Below, one piece after another: positions 9,052 to 17,457 of a stretch of 42,684 nt of DNA. Source of the DNA: Pirellulales bacterium. GTDB lineage: Bacteria > Planctomycetota > Planctomycetia > Pirellulales > Thermoguttaceae. The notes beneath the pieces were generated by a model. That model did no database searches. It was given only the letters and a program-made list of their open reading frames with translations, and was not told the DNA's origin. The stretch covers positions 1 to 42,684 of the forward strand of contig JAFGAY010000382.1 in the NCBI GenBank assembly GCA_016933425.1. The letters run 5' to 3'. The position numbers and the translations under genes are program-made. Numbering within the stretch: position 1 is the first letter of the stretch; each line of letters opens with the position of its first letter.

Positions 9052-10701
9052 TTATTGGCCGAGATAACGGCTCATGGTCCGCAGCCGGTGGACCAGATAG
9101 CTGACAACCGCCGCTTCGACGACCAAGGCGACGGCGAAAAGGATGTGCCGGTCGATCGCCGTGTCGAAATGTTCGGCCAGATAGGGTCGTCGATAGTAGA
9201 AGTCGACGACGAGAACGCCGTAGGAGAACAACGACAGGAGCGTCATGTAGGAAACGAATCGGACCCGAAACCACAGGCCGGAAGCGACGATCAGCAACGG
9301 ATAGCCGATGACCAGCGGGCTGGCGACTCCATCGGCCAGGAAGAGGAGCGCGGCCAGGAGAAACACGGCGTCGAGCGTTCCCCAGCCGAAGCAGGCGGGG
9401 ACAGCCCAACGTTCGCGCGCGACAAACTGCTGGAAGCCAATGGACATGCCGGCCCAGAGGGCCACCAACAACGAAATTTCCCAGTGAAACGCCTGGTCGA
9501 CGGCGCCGTGGTAATAGTTGACCAATTCGACCGAGTAAAACACGGCCAACGCGCCCAGCCGCGAGGCCAGCGCCGGCTGACGCCGCGTCCAACGACGCAC
9601 CCGCTCGGTCCAACCGGGCATTTTCGCCGCCAGCGGCTCGCCTCGGGCGAATCGGTCGAGGTCGTCGGCCAGATCGTCGGCCGACCCATAGCGAGCCTCG
9701 GGCGATTTGGCCAGACATTTCAGACACACTTGTTCGAGTGCCCGGGGCACTTTGCTGTTGAACCGTCGCGGAAGCTCCGGCTCGCGCGAAAGAACGTGAA
9801 GCACTGTTTCGACGGGCGTAGGCTCTCGAAATGGGGGACGGCCCGTCAGGAGTTCGTAGAGGATGGCTCCCAAGCTGTAGACGTCGCTGGCCGGGCCGAC
9901 CAACTCGTTGCGGCCGGCGGCCTGTTCGGGCGACATGTAGCTGGGCGTGCCGGCGATCACGCCGGTGGCGGTTCGCGTCGCGTCCGACTCGAAAATCTTG
10001 GCCAGACCGAAATCAGTCACGTGGGGGTGGCCCTCGGCGTCCAACAGGATGTTCGACGGCTTCAAGTCGCGATGGACGATGCCGTGGTGGTGGAGTTCGG
10101 CGATGGCCCGGGCGGTGGCCGCAACGAGCCGGACGATCTCGGGCGTGTCCATGGGGCCCTGGGCGAGACGTTGGGCCAGGCTGACGCCGTCGATCAGCTC
10201 CATGGCAAAAAAATGCCGCCCGTGGAGCTGGCCGACCTCGTGAATGTGGACGATGTTGGGGTGTTGGAGCCGCGCGGCGGCCTTGGCCTCGGCCTGGAAA
10301 CGTCGCAGGTGCTCGATCGACTCGACGTGGCTGGCCAGGATCATCTTGACGGCCACCGTCCGGTCGAGCGCCGTCTGGCGGGCCTTGTAAACAATGCCCA
10401 TGCCGCCGCGTCCGATTTCCTCGATAAGTTCGTAGGGGCCAAACTGCCGCCGGGCGGCGTCGGAAAGCCCCTCGTCGTCCGTTGCCGCGGTGCCGTCGAC
10501 GATTTCCCGTGCTATCGGATCATCCGGAACCTCGCGCACGAAGCTGTCGAGTACGTCGAGACAGTCGAGCGCGGAATCCAGCTCGGGATGCTCGCGCCGC
10601 AAACGGTCGCGGTCAACCGGCTCGCCGGCGTGAAGCCGGTCCACGTAGTCGTTCAACAACGAGAACAGCGCGTCGTCCGAAGATGGGTTTGTGTGGTTCA
10701 T
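9052..10701 (-). CDS. Membrane serine/threonine protein kinase (Hanks type)
   Basis: 549 residues. Residues 1-85 are a leader often seen in planctomycete kinases (LLNDYVDRLHAGEPVDRDRL). The kinase domain spans ~93-355: glycine loop IGRGGMGIVYKA, Lys in TVAVKMIL, catalytic loop HRDLKPSN near 208-215, DFG near 230, and SYMSPEQAAG near 255. All key residues are present, so it should be active. After a juxtamembrane stretch, the C-terminal ~170 residues hold five or six hydrophobic helices with little periplasmic sequence, instead of the usual single helix and sensor domain. The start overlaps the stop of the ECF sigma gene by 4 bases (ATGA), so the two are translationally coupled and probably work together. 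The substrate is not shown, though the sigma factor is the obvious candidate. Confidence 0.93.
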   Translation of the reverse strand: MNHTNPSSDDALFSLLNDYVDRLHAGEPVDRDRLRREHPELDSALDCLDVLDSFVREVPDDPIAREIVDGTAATDDEGLSDAARRQFGPYELIEEIGRGGMGIVYKARQTALDRTVAVKMILASHVESIEHLRRFQAEAKAAARLQHPNIVHIHEVGQLHGRHFFAMELIDGVSLAQRLAQGPMDTPEIVRLVAATARAIAELHHHGIVHRDLKPSNILLDAEGHPHVTDFGLAKIFESDATRTATGVIAGTPSYMSPEQAAGRNELVGPASDVYSLGAILYELLTGRPPFREPTPVETVLHVLSREPELPRRFNSKVPRALEQVCLKCLAKSPEARYGSADDLADDLDRFARGEPLAAKMPGWTERVRRWTRRQPALASRLGALAVFYSVELVNYYHGAVDQAFHWEISLLVALWAGMSIGFQQFVARERWAVPACFGWGTLDAVFLLAALLFLADGVASPLVIGYPLLIVASGLWFRVRFVSYMTLLSLFSYGVLVVDFYYRRPYLAEHFDTAIDRHILFAVALVVEAAVVSYLVHRLRTMSRYLGQ

Positions 10702-11321
10702 GGTGAAACGTCTTCGTCGAGTGTTTGTTCGAGCCGTTTGAGGGCCCGCATCCAGAGCATTTGCGCGGCGGGACGCGAGCGGTTCATTTGCTGGGCGACT
10801 TCGGAAAACGGCAGACGCTGAAAATTGCGCAGGGCAATCACCTCGCGATAGTCGTCGGGCAGTTCGGCCAGGGCGGCCGCCACGCGAAGCTCATTGTCCA
10901 TCCGCGCGACTTCCTGGCTGGGCGTCGCGCCGGGGGCGGCCGGCTCGGGAGCCCCGGGAGCGAGTGTGCTCGCGGCTGGATCGCGCCAGCGGACCTCGCG
11001 GCGCGTTTGTCGCTTGGCTGTGCCGCGATAGTGCCGCACAAAGTCCGCCAGGTTGTGTTTCAGGATGCCGCGGAGCCAGCCCAGCCATTCTTTTTCCGAC
11101 GCGCCGTCGAAGCGGGCGAAATCGCGATGGGCTTCGAGCATCGTCTGCTGAACGACGTCCGAGGCGTCGACTTTCGCGCGGAGCCACGTCTCGATCTGCG
11201 CCTGGGCGACCACGCCCAGGTAGCTTCGGCACAAGGCAAACAAACCGTCGCGGCACGCGGCGTCGCCGGCGCGCGCCTTGCGAATCAACTCGGAGACGTC
11301 TTGCTTTGAAGTCTGACTCAT
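10698..11321 (-). CDS. ECF-type RNA polymerase sigma factor
   Basis: 207 residues, with a two-domain ECF layout. Region 2 includes the -10 recognition helix area VDASDVVQQTMLEAHRDFARF split around residues ~50-75 and WLGWLRGILKHNLADFVR. Region 4 is LPDDYREVIALRNFQRLPF, followed by the HTH FSEVAQQMNRSRPAAQMLWM and RALKRLEQTLDE. The linker (~105-140) is Ala/Pro-rich. Directly followed by and overlapping a Ser/Thr kinase gene, the arrangement expected for planctomycete ECF groups controlled by phosphorylation and not by an anti-sigma factor. No anti-sigma gene is present. It starts 35 bp after the bioB stop. Confidence 0.92.
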   Translation of the reverse strand: MSQTSKQDVSELIRKARAGDAACRDGLFALCRSYLGVVAQAQIETWLRAKVDASDVVQQTMLEAHRDFARFDGASEKEWLGWLRGILKHNLADFVRHYRGTAKRQTRREVRWRDPAASTLAPGAPEPAAPGATPSQEVARMDNELRVAAALAELPDDYREVIALRNFQRLPFSEVAQQMNRSRPAAQMLWMRALKRLEQTLDEDVSP

Positions 11322-11356
11322 GAAGTCACCTTCGATGAAACGAGTTTGCTACCTAA

Positions 11357-12379
11357 TTAATGCGCTCCATCGAGGACCGGCTCGAAGCCGAGGGCTTCGA
11401 GCATTTCATAATCGGCGCTGGGCGGCTGGCCCTTGGTCGTCAGATAGTCGCCGACGAAAATCGAGTTGGCGACGTACAGGCCCAGCGGTTGCAGAGGACC
11501 GAGGCTCCGTTCGCGTCCGGCGGCGATGCGGAGTTCGCACTTGGGATTGGCCATGCGGAACAGCACGAGGGTCCTCAGGCACACCCGCGGCGTGAGATAG
11601 TCGACGCCGGCCAAGGGAGTGCCGGGAATGGGGATGAAGAAATTGATCGGAACAGCCTCGATGGCCAGCCGGCCGAGCCGCAGGGCCAGCTCGACCAGGT
11701 CGTCGGCCGTTTCGCCCATGCCGACAATGCCCCCCGAGCAGATTTCGAGCCCCGCGCGCCGTACGGCGGCAAGCGTGTCGAGCCGCTGCTTGTAGGTATG
11801 CGTCGTGCAGATGCTCGGGTAGAACCGCTCGGACGTGTTCAGGTTGTGGTTGATCCGATTGACGCCCGCCAGGGCGAGCCGCCGGGCTTTTTCGTCGGTG
11901 AGCAGTCCCGGCGAAACGCAGACCTTGAGCCGGTGGGCTTGCTTGATTCGAGGGACGACCTCTTCGATCGTCGCCAGAACGGATTCGGACGGTTCGCGGC
12001 CCGAGGTCACAATGCAATAGGTCTTGGCCTTGTGCCGAGCGGCCTCGTCGGCGCCGGCGAGCAATTCGTCGGGCGAAAGGAGTTCGTGGCGGTTGATTTC
12101 CGCGCGGCTCGCGCGCGACTGGCTGCAATAGCCGCAGTCCTCGCCGCATTTTCCGCTGCGCGCGTTGATGAGAAAGTTGAGGTGCATCCGGTTGCCGAAC
12201 CAATGGCGGCGGATACGATAGGCGGCCGCGATCTGGTCGATGAGTTCCGCGTCGTCGGCGTCGAGAATGGCCCGGGCCTCGGACGGTTCGAGCACGTGGC
12301 CGTCCAAGATGCGTTGGGCCAGCGCGTGCCACTGGCTGTTGGAGGTTGACTTAGGATCGATTCCAGAACTCTGACTCAT
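11357..12379 (-). CDS. bioB: Biotin synthase (radical SAM)
   Basis: 340 residues from the ATG at 12379. This start is supported by an AGGAG (bases 12391-12395) about 11 bases upstream; the longer frame to 12499 has no such support and its extra residues look like non-coding sequence. BioB inserts sulfur into dethiobiotin, the last step of biotin synthesis, using two iron-sulfur clusters. The SAM-binding CxxxCxxC is seen in SGKCGEDCGYCSQS near residue 70. Other family blocks follow: ELLSPDELL, TYCIVTSGREP, CVSPGLL, HNLNTSERFY, CSGGIVGMGET and NFFIPIPGTPL. Length is normal. bioA lies on the same strand at 15708-17066, but a chemoreceptor and repeats separate them; bioF and bioD are not in the window. 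Confidence 0.96.
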   Translation of the reverse strand: MSQSSGIDPKSTSNSQWHALAQRILDGHVLEPSEARAILDADDAELIDQIAAAYRIRRHWFGNRMHLNFLINARSGKCGEDCGYCSQSRASRAEINRHELLSPDELLAGADEAARHKAKTYCIVTSGREPSESVLATIEEVVPRIKQAHRLKVCVSPGLLTDEKARRLALAGVNRINHNLNTSERFYPSICTTHTYKQRLDTLAAVRRAGLEICSGGIVGMGETADDLVELALRLGRLAIEAVPINFFIPIPGTPLAGVDYLTPRVCLRTLVLFRMANPKCELRIAAGRERSLGPLQPLGLYVANSIFVGDYLTTKGQPPSADYEMLEALGFEPVLDGAH

Positions 12380-12390
12380 GGTGTGAATAA

Positions 12391-12395
12391 CTCCT
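12391..12395 (-). promoter_or_regulatory. Ribosome binding site that fixes the bioB start
   Basis: AGGAG on the minus strand, 11 bases before the ATG at 12379. Confidence 0.65.
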
Positions 12396-12476
12396 CTCAA
12401 CTCAACCAAATCACCAACCGAACTACGACCGTAAGGGAGCGGCCCTGCCAGCCGATAACGCCGGTAACGGACTCTT

Positions 12477-12506
12477 TTACCACGGAGGCACGGGAACACG
12501 GAGACG
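12477..12506 (+). repeat. Dispersed ACCACGGAGGCACGG-type repeat
   Basis: TTTTACCACGGAGGCACGGG followed by AACACGGAGA is an internally repetitive word set (CACGGAG / CACGGGA / CACGGAG). From memory, related 'accacggag-acacgg' strings are scattered in many planctomycete genomes. A short relative (TTACCACAGAGGC) occurs at 17212. Confidence 0.4.
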
Positions 12507-12576
12507 GTTCAAACCTTGTACCCGCCATTGTCGCCATTTGGCTCCGTTTGGCAAGTGGAGGGGCCGCTGGACCAGT

Positions 12577-12726
12577 TATTGACCTTCGCAGAAGTAGTGA
12601 GTCCAGAGCAACGAACGCGACTTGGAGGGACGCGCTCCGTCGCGTCTATGAAATTCGGTTAGTACCGGCCACGACGGAGCGTGACCCTCCAACGCCGGGG
12701 TGTCACTAATTCTGCGAAGGTCAATA
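12577..12726. mobile_element. MITE-like element with 24-bp terminal inverted repeats
   Basis: The ends 12577-12600 (TATTGACCTTCGCAGAAGTA and GTGA) and 12703-12726 are reverse complements with one mismatch. Inside them a second pair, GGAGGGACGCGCTCCGTCGC (12624-12643) and its imperfect complement around 12669-12690, extends the palindrome, so most of the 150 bp could fold into one long cruciform. It has no reading frame. It sits between bioB and the chemoreceptor gene. A target-site duplication is not clear. Confidence 0.7.
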
Positions 12727-12821
12727 GTTGACACGCCCCAAGCTTGTGAAGGGCGTGGAAGTGTTGAAAAAACATGCCCCTCGAGCCTCCGGGCGCGTCA
12801 CCCTACGTGCCTCGGATTTCC

Positions 12822-15404
12822 TCAGATGCGGAACCGTGAGACGACGGTTCGCAGGCGGTCGGCGTTGGCGCCGAGTTGTTCGCTACTGGCCGCCATTTCC
12901 TCGCTTCCGCTGGTGACTTGCTCGGTGACCTTGGCGATGCCAACCACGGCGGACGACACTTCGGTGGCGATCGTGGCTTGCTCGATGGTGAGCTGGGCAA
13001 TCTGGCTGATGCCCTGGGCCGTGCTCTCGACGCCGGCGATGATTCGTTTGAGTGATTTGCCGGTCAAGTCGCTCAGCTCGGCGCCTTCCTCGACCCGTTG
13101 GGTTGATTGGCGGATCAGCTTGGCGATTTCGTCGGTCGCCTGGTTCGATCGTTCGGCCAGCTTGCGCACTTCGTCGGCGACCACGGCGAAGCCGAGCCCG
13201 TGCTGGCCGGCGCGGGCAGCCTCGATCGCCGCGTTCAGCGCCAGCAGGTTGGTCTGGTCGGCGATTTCGGAAATGACCTGGATGATTTCGCCGATTTGCT
13301 TGGCGCTTTGGCGCATGAGTTCCATGGCCTCGGCCGATTTCTGGATGGCCTGACCGCCTTCCTCGGCCAGCAGGGTGGTCTCTCGGGCGACCTTGTCGGC
13401 GTTTGAAGAGTTTTCCTTAACAGCCTTGATGGATTGCGTGAGTTCCGCGATCGACGAGTTCATCTGCTCGAGACTGACGCTCTGAGCCTGGGCGCCTAGG
13501 GCAAGCGTCTGCGTGCTCTGGGCGATCATGAAGGATCCTTCGGCGAATTGATCCGTGCTCTGGGTCACCTCGGCGATGATTCCGGCCAATTCTTGAAGCA
13601 TCCGCTGGATGCCGACGGCCAACTCGTCGATAGGCTCGTTTCCCTCGATCTCGATTTGCCGGGTCAGATCGCCCTCGGCGGCGGCCGCGACGACTTCCAA
13701 CAAGCGGTCCACCTTGCGCCGGAGGACGGTCGCTTTACGCTGTTCTTCCTCGGCGCGGCGGCGTTCTTGGTTGGCGAGTTCGCGTTCCTGATGCTGTTGT
13801 GCTTCCAAGTGTTCCTGTCGGCGTCGGGCGACTTCGGCGGCTTCGCGTTGTTCGGCCTCGGCCGCGCGGCGTTCCTGTTCGGCGCGATCGGCTTGAGCGG
13901 TTTTTTCGCGTTCCCCGGCTTCCTTGATGTCGTGGACCATCTGGCCGAGGTCGCCGGCCATCTGGTTCAAGGCGGTGGCGAGCCGGCCCACCTCGTCCTT
14001 TCGCCGAATGTCGAGCCGTCCGCCCAAGTTGCCCCGCGCGATCGTTTGCGCGAACGCGGTGCATTTTTGTATTGGCCCCACGATGGCCGGGGGAAGGACG
14101 AATGCCAGGCCAAAAGCCAAGAGTCCGCTAACGACGCCGGCGAGCATGGACACCTTGGTCAGCAGGTTGGCGCGGGCCTCGACGGTCTTGGTTCGGTCGA
14201 GGGCCAACTGTTCGATTCGTCCGGAGAGCGATCGCATGATCGGCTCCAATTGATGGACGGCTTCGTCCATGGCCCGCATATTGACCGCGATCACGCGATC
14301 CTCGGCCACGAGCTCGTCGAAAGCCCTCTGATACTCGTTCAGCGCGAACTGGGCTTGTTCGAGCGATTGAGGATCGATTTTCGATCGTTCCAGGGCTTCT
14401 AAAAGATTTTCGATGGCTTCTTGCGTCTGACGGACGTATCGGTCTTGATTTCGCAGCAGGTAGTCCTTCTCGCTCATCCGGATGCCCAGGATGAGTTGAT
14501 TGACCTGGCACACGTTCATGCGGTCGACTTCCCTCGCCATGGCGTCGAGGGCATCGTCTAGCCGGGTAACTATCGCGATAAGCGGCGCCGTTCGGCCTCC
14601 GGAACCGTTGTCGGGATTTGGCTCGGGACCAGGGGGTGTTTCTCGGTCGGTCGGAGTTGTGGTTTTTTTCGACCCGACGCGTGCCGGACCAAGCCTGGCT
14701 TCGAGATAATCCTGTTGAAGATCTTGATAACGCGTGAGGCATTCAGACAGATGTTGGCGTGTTTCCTCGTTGCAGGTGCTCCGAACGATGCACACGCGCA
14801 TGTTCTCGGCCGCCGCTTGCCACTCTTGAACGTGCTCGATGGTCGCCTGGCGCAGGCAGTCCTTTTCAGCCTCGCGTAGTTCCGAGAGGCCATGGTTGAC
14901 GTCGTCCAAGGCGTGCTGCTTCATTCGGTCGGCCAGCAAGTGCATGACCTGGCGCAGATGTCCCTGCAGTCCCGCGTTGTAATCGAGGCCACGCTGCTGC
15001 CACGCGGCGACGACGCGCTGAAAAGCTTGCCCGTAGCGATCCGACAGCGCGGCTGCGTTCATCGCCTGGTCGGCCATGTCGGCGTATCCGGCGTTTTGGG
15101 CGGAGGCGCGGATCGTCTTGCACTGGGCGAGCAACTGGGCAAGCTCCTCGTCGAACCGGGCCGCGAATTGTTGATCGCGATGGAGAATAAATCCTTTCTC
15201 CGACCGGCGGCATTGAAGCATGCATGCCTTGGCCCGGCTCACGTCGCGGTCCATCGCGACTTCGGTATGCAACAGATCGACAAACGCATTGCCGGTCATG
15301 ATCGTTGCATACTGGTAGCCCGCGAGACTCGCGACGAGAAAGCCGACAATGCCGCCGACCCCCATCCACAATCTCTTGGTCAAGGAAAGACTGGACCCAC
15401 GCAT
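12822..15404 (-). CDS. Methyl-accepting chemotaxis protein with tandem HBM-like sensor modules
   Basis: 860 residues from the ATG at 15404, chosen because AGGAG lies 11 bases upstream and the next residues ([20 protein letters not shown]) form the first membrane helix. The periplasmic region is all helical with two HBM-type signature lines, [16 protein letters not shown] (~66) and [15 protein letters not shown] (~308). The second helix is [20 protein letters not shown] (~418-438). A HAMP domain, a long Arg/Glu/Gln-rich coiled coil (~495-560), and a second HAMP-like unit ([14 protein letters not shown]) follow. The methyl-accepting hairpin is canonical: [20 protein letters not shown] near 711 and [15 protein letters not shown]. 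It would sense a small ligand and control a CheA kinase, but no other che gene is nearby. There is no C-terminal CheR-binding pentapeptide. Confidence 0.94.
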   Translation of the reverse strand: MRGSSLSLTKRLWMGVGGIVGFLVASLAGYQYATIMTGNAFVDLLHTEVAMDRDVSRAKACMLQCRRSEKGFILHRDQQFAARFDEELAQLLAQCKTIRASAQNAGYADMADQAMNAAALSDRYGQAFQRVVAAWQQRGLDYNAGLQGHLRQVMHLLADRMKQHALDDVNHGLSELREAEKDCLRQATIEHVQEWQAAAENMRVCIVRSTCNEETRQHLSECLTRYQDLQQDYLEARLGPARVGSKKTTTPTDRETPPGPEPNPDNGSGGRTAPLIAIVTRLDDALDAMAREVDRMNVCQVNQLILGIRMSEKDYLLRNQDRYVRQTQEAIENLLEALERSKIDPQSLEQAQFALNEYQRAFDELVAEDRVIAVNMRAMDEAVHQLEPIMRSLSGRIEQLALDRTKTVEARANLLTKVSMLAGVVSGLLAFGLAFVLPPAIVGPIQKCTAFAQTIARGNLGGRLDIRRKDEVGRLATALNQMAGDLGQMVHDIKEAGEREKTAQADRAEQERRAAEAEQREAAEVARRRQEHLEAQQHQERELANQERRRAEEEQRKATVLRRKVDRLLEVVAAAAEGDLTRQIEIEGNEPIDELAVGIQRMLQELAGIIAEVTQSTDQFAEGSFMIAQSTQTLALGAQAQSVSLEQMNSSIAELTQSIKAVKENSSNADKVARETTLLAEEGGQAIQKSAEAMELMRQSAKQIGEIIQVISEIADQTNLLALNAAIEAARAGQHGLGFAVVADEVRKLAERSNQATDEIAKLIRQSTQRVEEGAELSDLTGKSLKRIIAGVESTAQGISQIAQLTIEQATIATEVSSAVVGIAKVTEQVTSGSEEMAASSEQLGANADRLRTVVSRFRI

Positions 15405-15707
15405 CAAGGGACAATCTCCTTCCGGTCTTCCGGTAAACACTTTGTCCGTGCGACATGCGTCGTCGACGGCGATGCGGGCGGGCAAGGCCCGCCGGCAATC
15501 AGGGATTTCCGTGCCCCGGTTCGCGCCGATGGCGCGCCGTGTGGGTTTCGTCATCTGTCGCCGTTTCGCGACAAACGAGACAAACCCAGGAAACCATAGG
15601 ACATACGTCGCGGGGACGCGGGCCGCCAAGGGGCCTTTTTGACGTGCCCGGGGTCGAGTGCCACGGATAATGCGGCCGGTGAGGGTTGTTCGGCGCGTGC
15701 CGGCTGG
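15405..15707. other. Intergenic region between bioA and the chemoreceptor, with hairpins
   Basis: A gap of 303 bp. The 5' end holds the chemoreceptor ribosome binding site (AGGAG on the minus strand at 15416-15420). A small palindrome GCGGGC-AAG-GCCCGC lies near 15477-15491. The strongest structure is the nested stem at 15542-15588. No gene seen; the frame that runs through this gap into the chemoreceptor lacks a ribosome binding site. Confidence 0.5.
15542..15588. repeat. Nested stem-loop (TGGGTTT...AAACCCA)
   Basis: TGGGTTT (15542-15548) pairs with AAACCCA (15582-15588), CGT pairs with ACG inside it, and TGTCGC (15556-15561) pairs with GCGACA (15568-15573) around a 6-base loop. It may be a dispersed repeat, the terminator of bioA, or a leader structure of the chemoreceptor mRNA; no T-run follows on either strand. 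Confidence 0.5.
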
Positions 15708-17066
15708 TCACGAGGCGGTTGCCTGGATGCCCTCTTCGACAGCCTCGCAAATCCGGTCGAGTTGGCTTGTCGAAACGCACAACGGCGGCATGATCACCAG
15801 CACGTTGCCCAAGGGGCGAATCCACACGCCATGATCCAGGGCGCGGCGACAGACGCGAATTCCCCGCTTTGCCTCCCAGGCAAAGGGTTCCCGAGTAGCC
15901 TTGTCGCGGACCAATTCGACGGCGCCGATCAAACCGCGCTGACGAGCGTCGCCGACCTCGGGCAATCGGGCGATCCTCGCAAGATGTTCGCCAAGCCGGG
16001 CAATCTTCGGTTGAATCGCCTCGAGCGTGCGTTCGTGCTCGAAAATGTCGAGGGTCGCCAGCGCCGCCGCCGCGCCAAGCGGATTGCCGCCGTAGGTGTG
16101 CCCGTGGAAAAACGTCTTGCCCTCGGCATAGTCGCCCAAAAAAGCGCGGTGGATCTCGTCCGTGGCCAACGTGGCCGCAAGCGGGAGGTAACCGCCGGTT
16201 ATTCCTTTGGCCAGGCAGAGCAAATCCGGCGCGACCTGCTCGTGCTCGCAGGCGAACATGCGGCCCGTGCGACCAAAACCAACGGCCACCTCGTCGGCGA
16301 TCAAAAGGACGTTGTATTCGCGGGTCAATTCGCGGATGCCCCGCAGATAACCGGGCGGGTGCATGATCATGCCGGCTGCGCCTTGAACCAAAGGTTCGAC
16401 GACCATCGCGGCGATTTGCTCATGACGCTCTTCGAGCAGCGTTTCGAGCCGGCCGAGGCAATGGTCCAAGAGTTCCTCGGACGAAACGCCCTCCGGCGGG
16501 CGATAGGGATTGGGCGTCGGCAACCGCAGCACGTCGAACAGGAGAGGCCGGAACATGGCATGAAAACGCTCGACGCCGCCCACACTCACACCGCCGAGCG
16601 TGTCGCCGTGATAGGCGTTGCCCAGGGCGATGTACTGAGTTTTTTCGGGCCGCGGCCGCTCGCATTGACGCCAGTATTGAAAGGCCATTTTCAGGGCCAC
16701 TTCGACGGCTGTCGCTCCGTCGTCGGAAAAGAAGACGTGGGAAAGGCCCGACGGAGCGATCTCGGCCAGCCGTGCGGCCAGTTCGATCGTCGTCGGGTTG
16801 GAAAGCCCTAACGAGGTGACGTGGGCCACCTGGTCCAACTGGCGTCGAATGGCCTCGTCGATTGCCGGATGGCGGTGGCCGTGAACGTTGCACCAAAGGC
16901 TGCTCACGCCGTCGAGATACTCGCGGCCCTCAAGGTCGACCAGCGTGCAGCCGTAAGCCTTCTGAATCACCAGCGGCTCGTATTCGGCCATTTGGGTAAA
17001 CGGATGCCAGACGTGCCGGCAGTCCCACTGATGGAGTTGTTCCTGGGTCGGTTGCTGCCTGGTCAT
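15708..17066 (-). CDS. bioA: Adenosylmethionine-8-amino-7-oxononanoate aminotransferase
   Basis: 452 residues, normal for BioA. This PLP enzyme moves an amino group from S-adenosylmethionine to 8-amino-7-oxononanoate to give diaminopelargonic acid in biotin synthesis. The family opening is clear (WDCRHVWHPFTQMAEYEP, then YLDGVSSLWCNVHGHRHP), as are FFSDDGATAVEVALKMAFQY near 112, YHGDTLGGVSVGG, the cofactor region LLIADEVAVGFGRTG, the PLP lysine in LCLAKGITGGYLPLA near 285, and HGHTYGGNPLGAAAALATLD near 320. The specificity residues typical of BioA against other class III aminotransferases (the WHPFTQ opening and Tyr in AYHGDT) are there. Same strand as bioB but not contiguous with it. Confidence 0.95.
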   Translation of the reverse strand: MTRQQPTQEQLHQWDCRHVWHPFTQMAEYEPLVIQKAYGCTLVDLEGREYLDGVSSLWCNVHGHRHPAIDEAIRRQLDQVAHVTSLGLSNPTTIELAARLAEIAPSGLSHVFFSDDGATAVEVALKMAFQYWRQCERPRPEKTQYIALGNAYHGDTLGGVSVGGVERFHAMFRPLLFDVLRLPTPNPYRPPEGVSSEELLDHCLGRLETLLEERHEQIAAMVVEPLVQGAAGMIMHPPGYLRGIRELTREYNVLLIADEVAVGFGRTGRMFACEHEQVAPDLLCLAKGITGGYLPLAATLATDEIHRAFLGDYAEGKTFFHGHTYGGNPLGAAAALATLDIFEHERTLEAIQPKIARLGEHLARIARLPEVGDARQRGLIGAVELVRDKATREPFAWEAKRGIRVCRRALDHGVWIRPLGNVLVIMPPLCVSTSQLDRICEAVEEGIQATAS

Positions 17067-17457
17067 GGGGCGTTGGTCTCTCTCCGCCGGGTTTCCAATG
17101 TTGTCTAATCTGGTTTGCGAAATGCCCGAAATTGTTTCTGGATAAGGACTTACGAGCGAATGCCCATAAAAACCGGTAAGATGGGCTCCTTAATGGTTGT
17201 GGCGTCATATATTACCACAGAGGCCCGGTTCGTCGTAAGACGCCTGACAGACCTTCCCAGACGACCACGCCAAGCAAGACCGGGCAGGCGGTTTTTTCGT
17301 GCCAAAAGATGAAAAAAGGGGACGGGCACTTTCTGCCTGAAATGCCCCTCGGGCGCCGTCCACAAAAGGCGTCTTTTCCTTTTTCATGGCATGGCCGGCC
17401 AAGCGCGAACCCGGCGGATCGAAAGCGTCGCGCGTCGATTACTTGGGAGAAAATCCA
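17067..17457. other. Intergenic region upstream of bioA and of the small membrane protein
   Basis: 391 bp between divergent genes, so it should hold both promoters. I could not pick reliable promoter boxes. The right half has a palindromic repeat (17313-17363) and the ribosome binding site of the plus-strand gene (GGGAG near 17445-17449). No coding sequence seen. Confidence 0.5.
17313..17363. repeat. Short hairpin repeat beginning AAAAAAGGGGACGGGCAC
   Basis: GGGCA (17324-17328) pairs with TGCCC (17343-17347), and TTTC pairs with GAAA inside, with loop TGCCT. Flanking GGAC and GTCC extend the pairing loosely. The leading A-run followed by GGGGACGGGCAC is, from memory, a recurring word in planctomycete intergenic DNA. 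Confidence 0.4.

Noticed and set aside
8851-10821. A 656-codon plus-strand reading frame opposite the kinase gene
   Set aside because: It is the antisense shadow of a GC-rich gene with all kinase motifs on the minus strand; its composition is Arg/Gly/Ala/Asp-rich without any domain.
15405-15629. An N-terminal extension of the chemoreceptor
   Set aside because: The extra 75 residues come from intergenic hairpin DNA, while a good ribosome binding site and a membrane helix mark the ATG at 15404.
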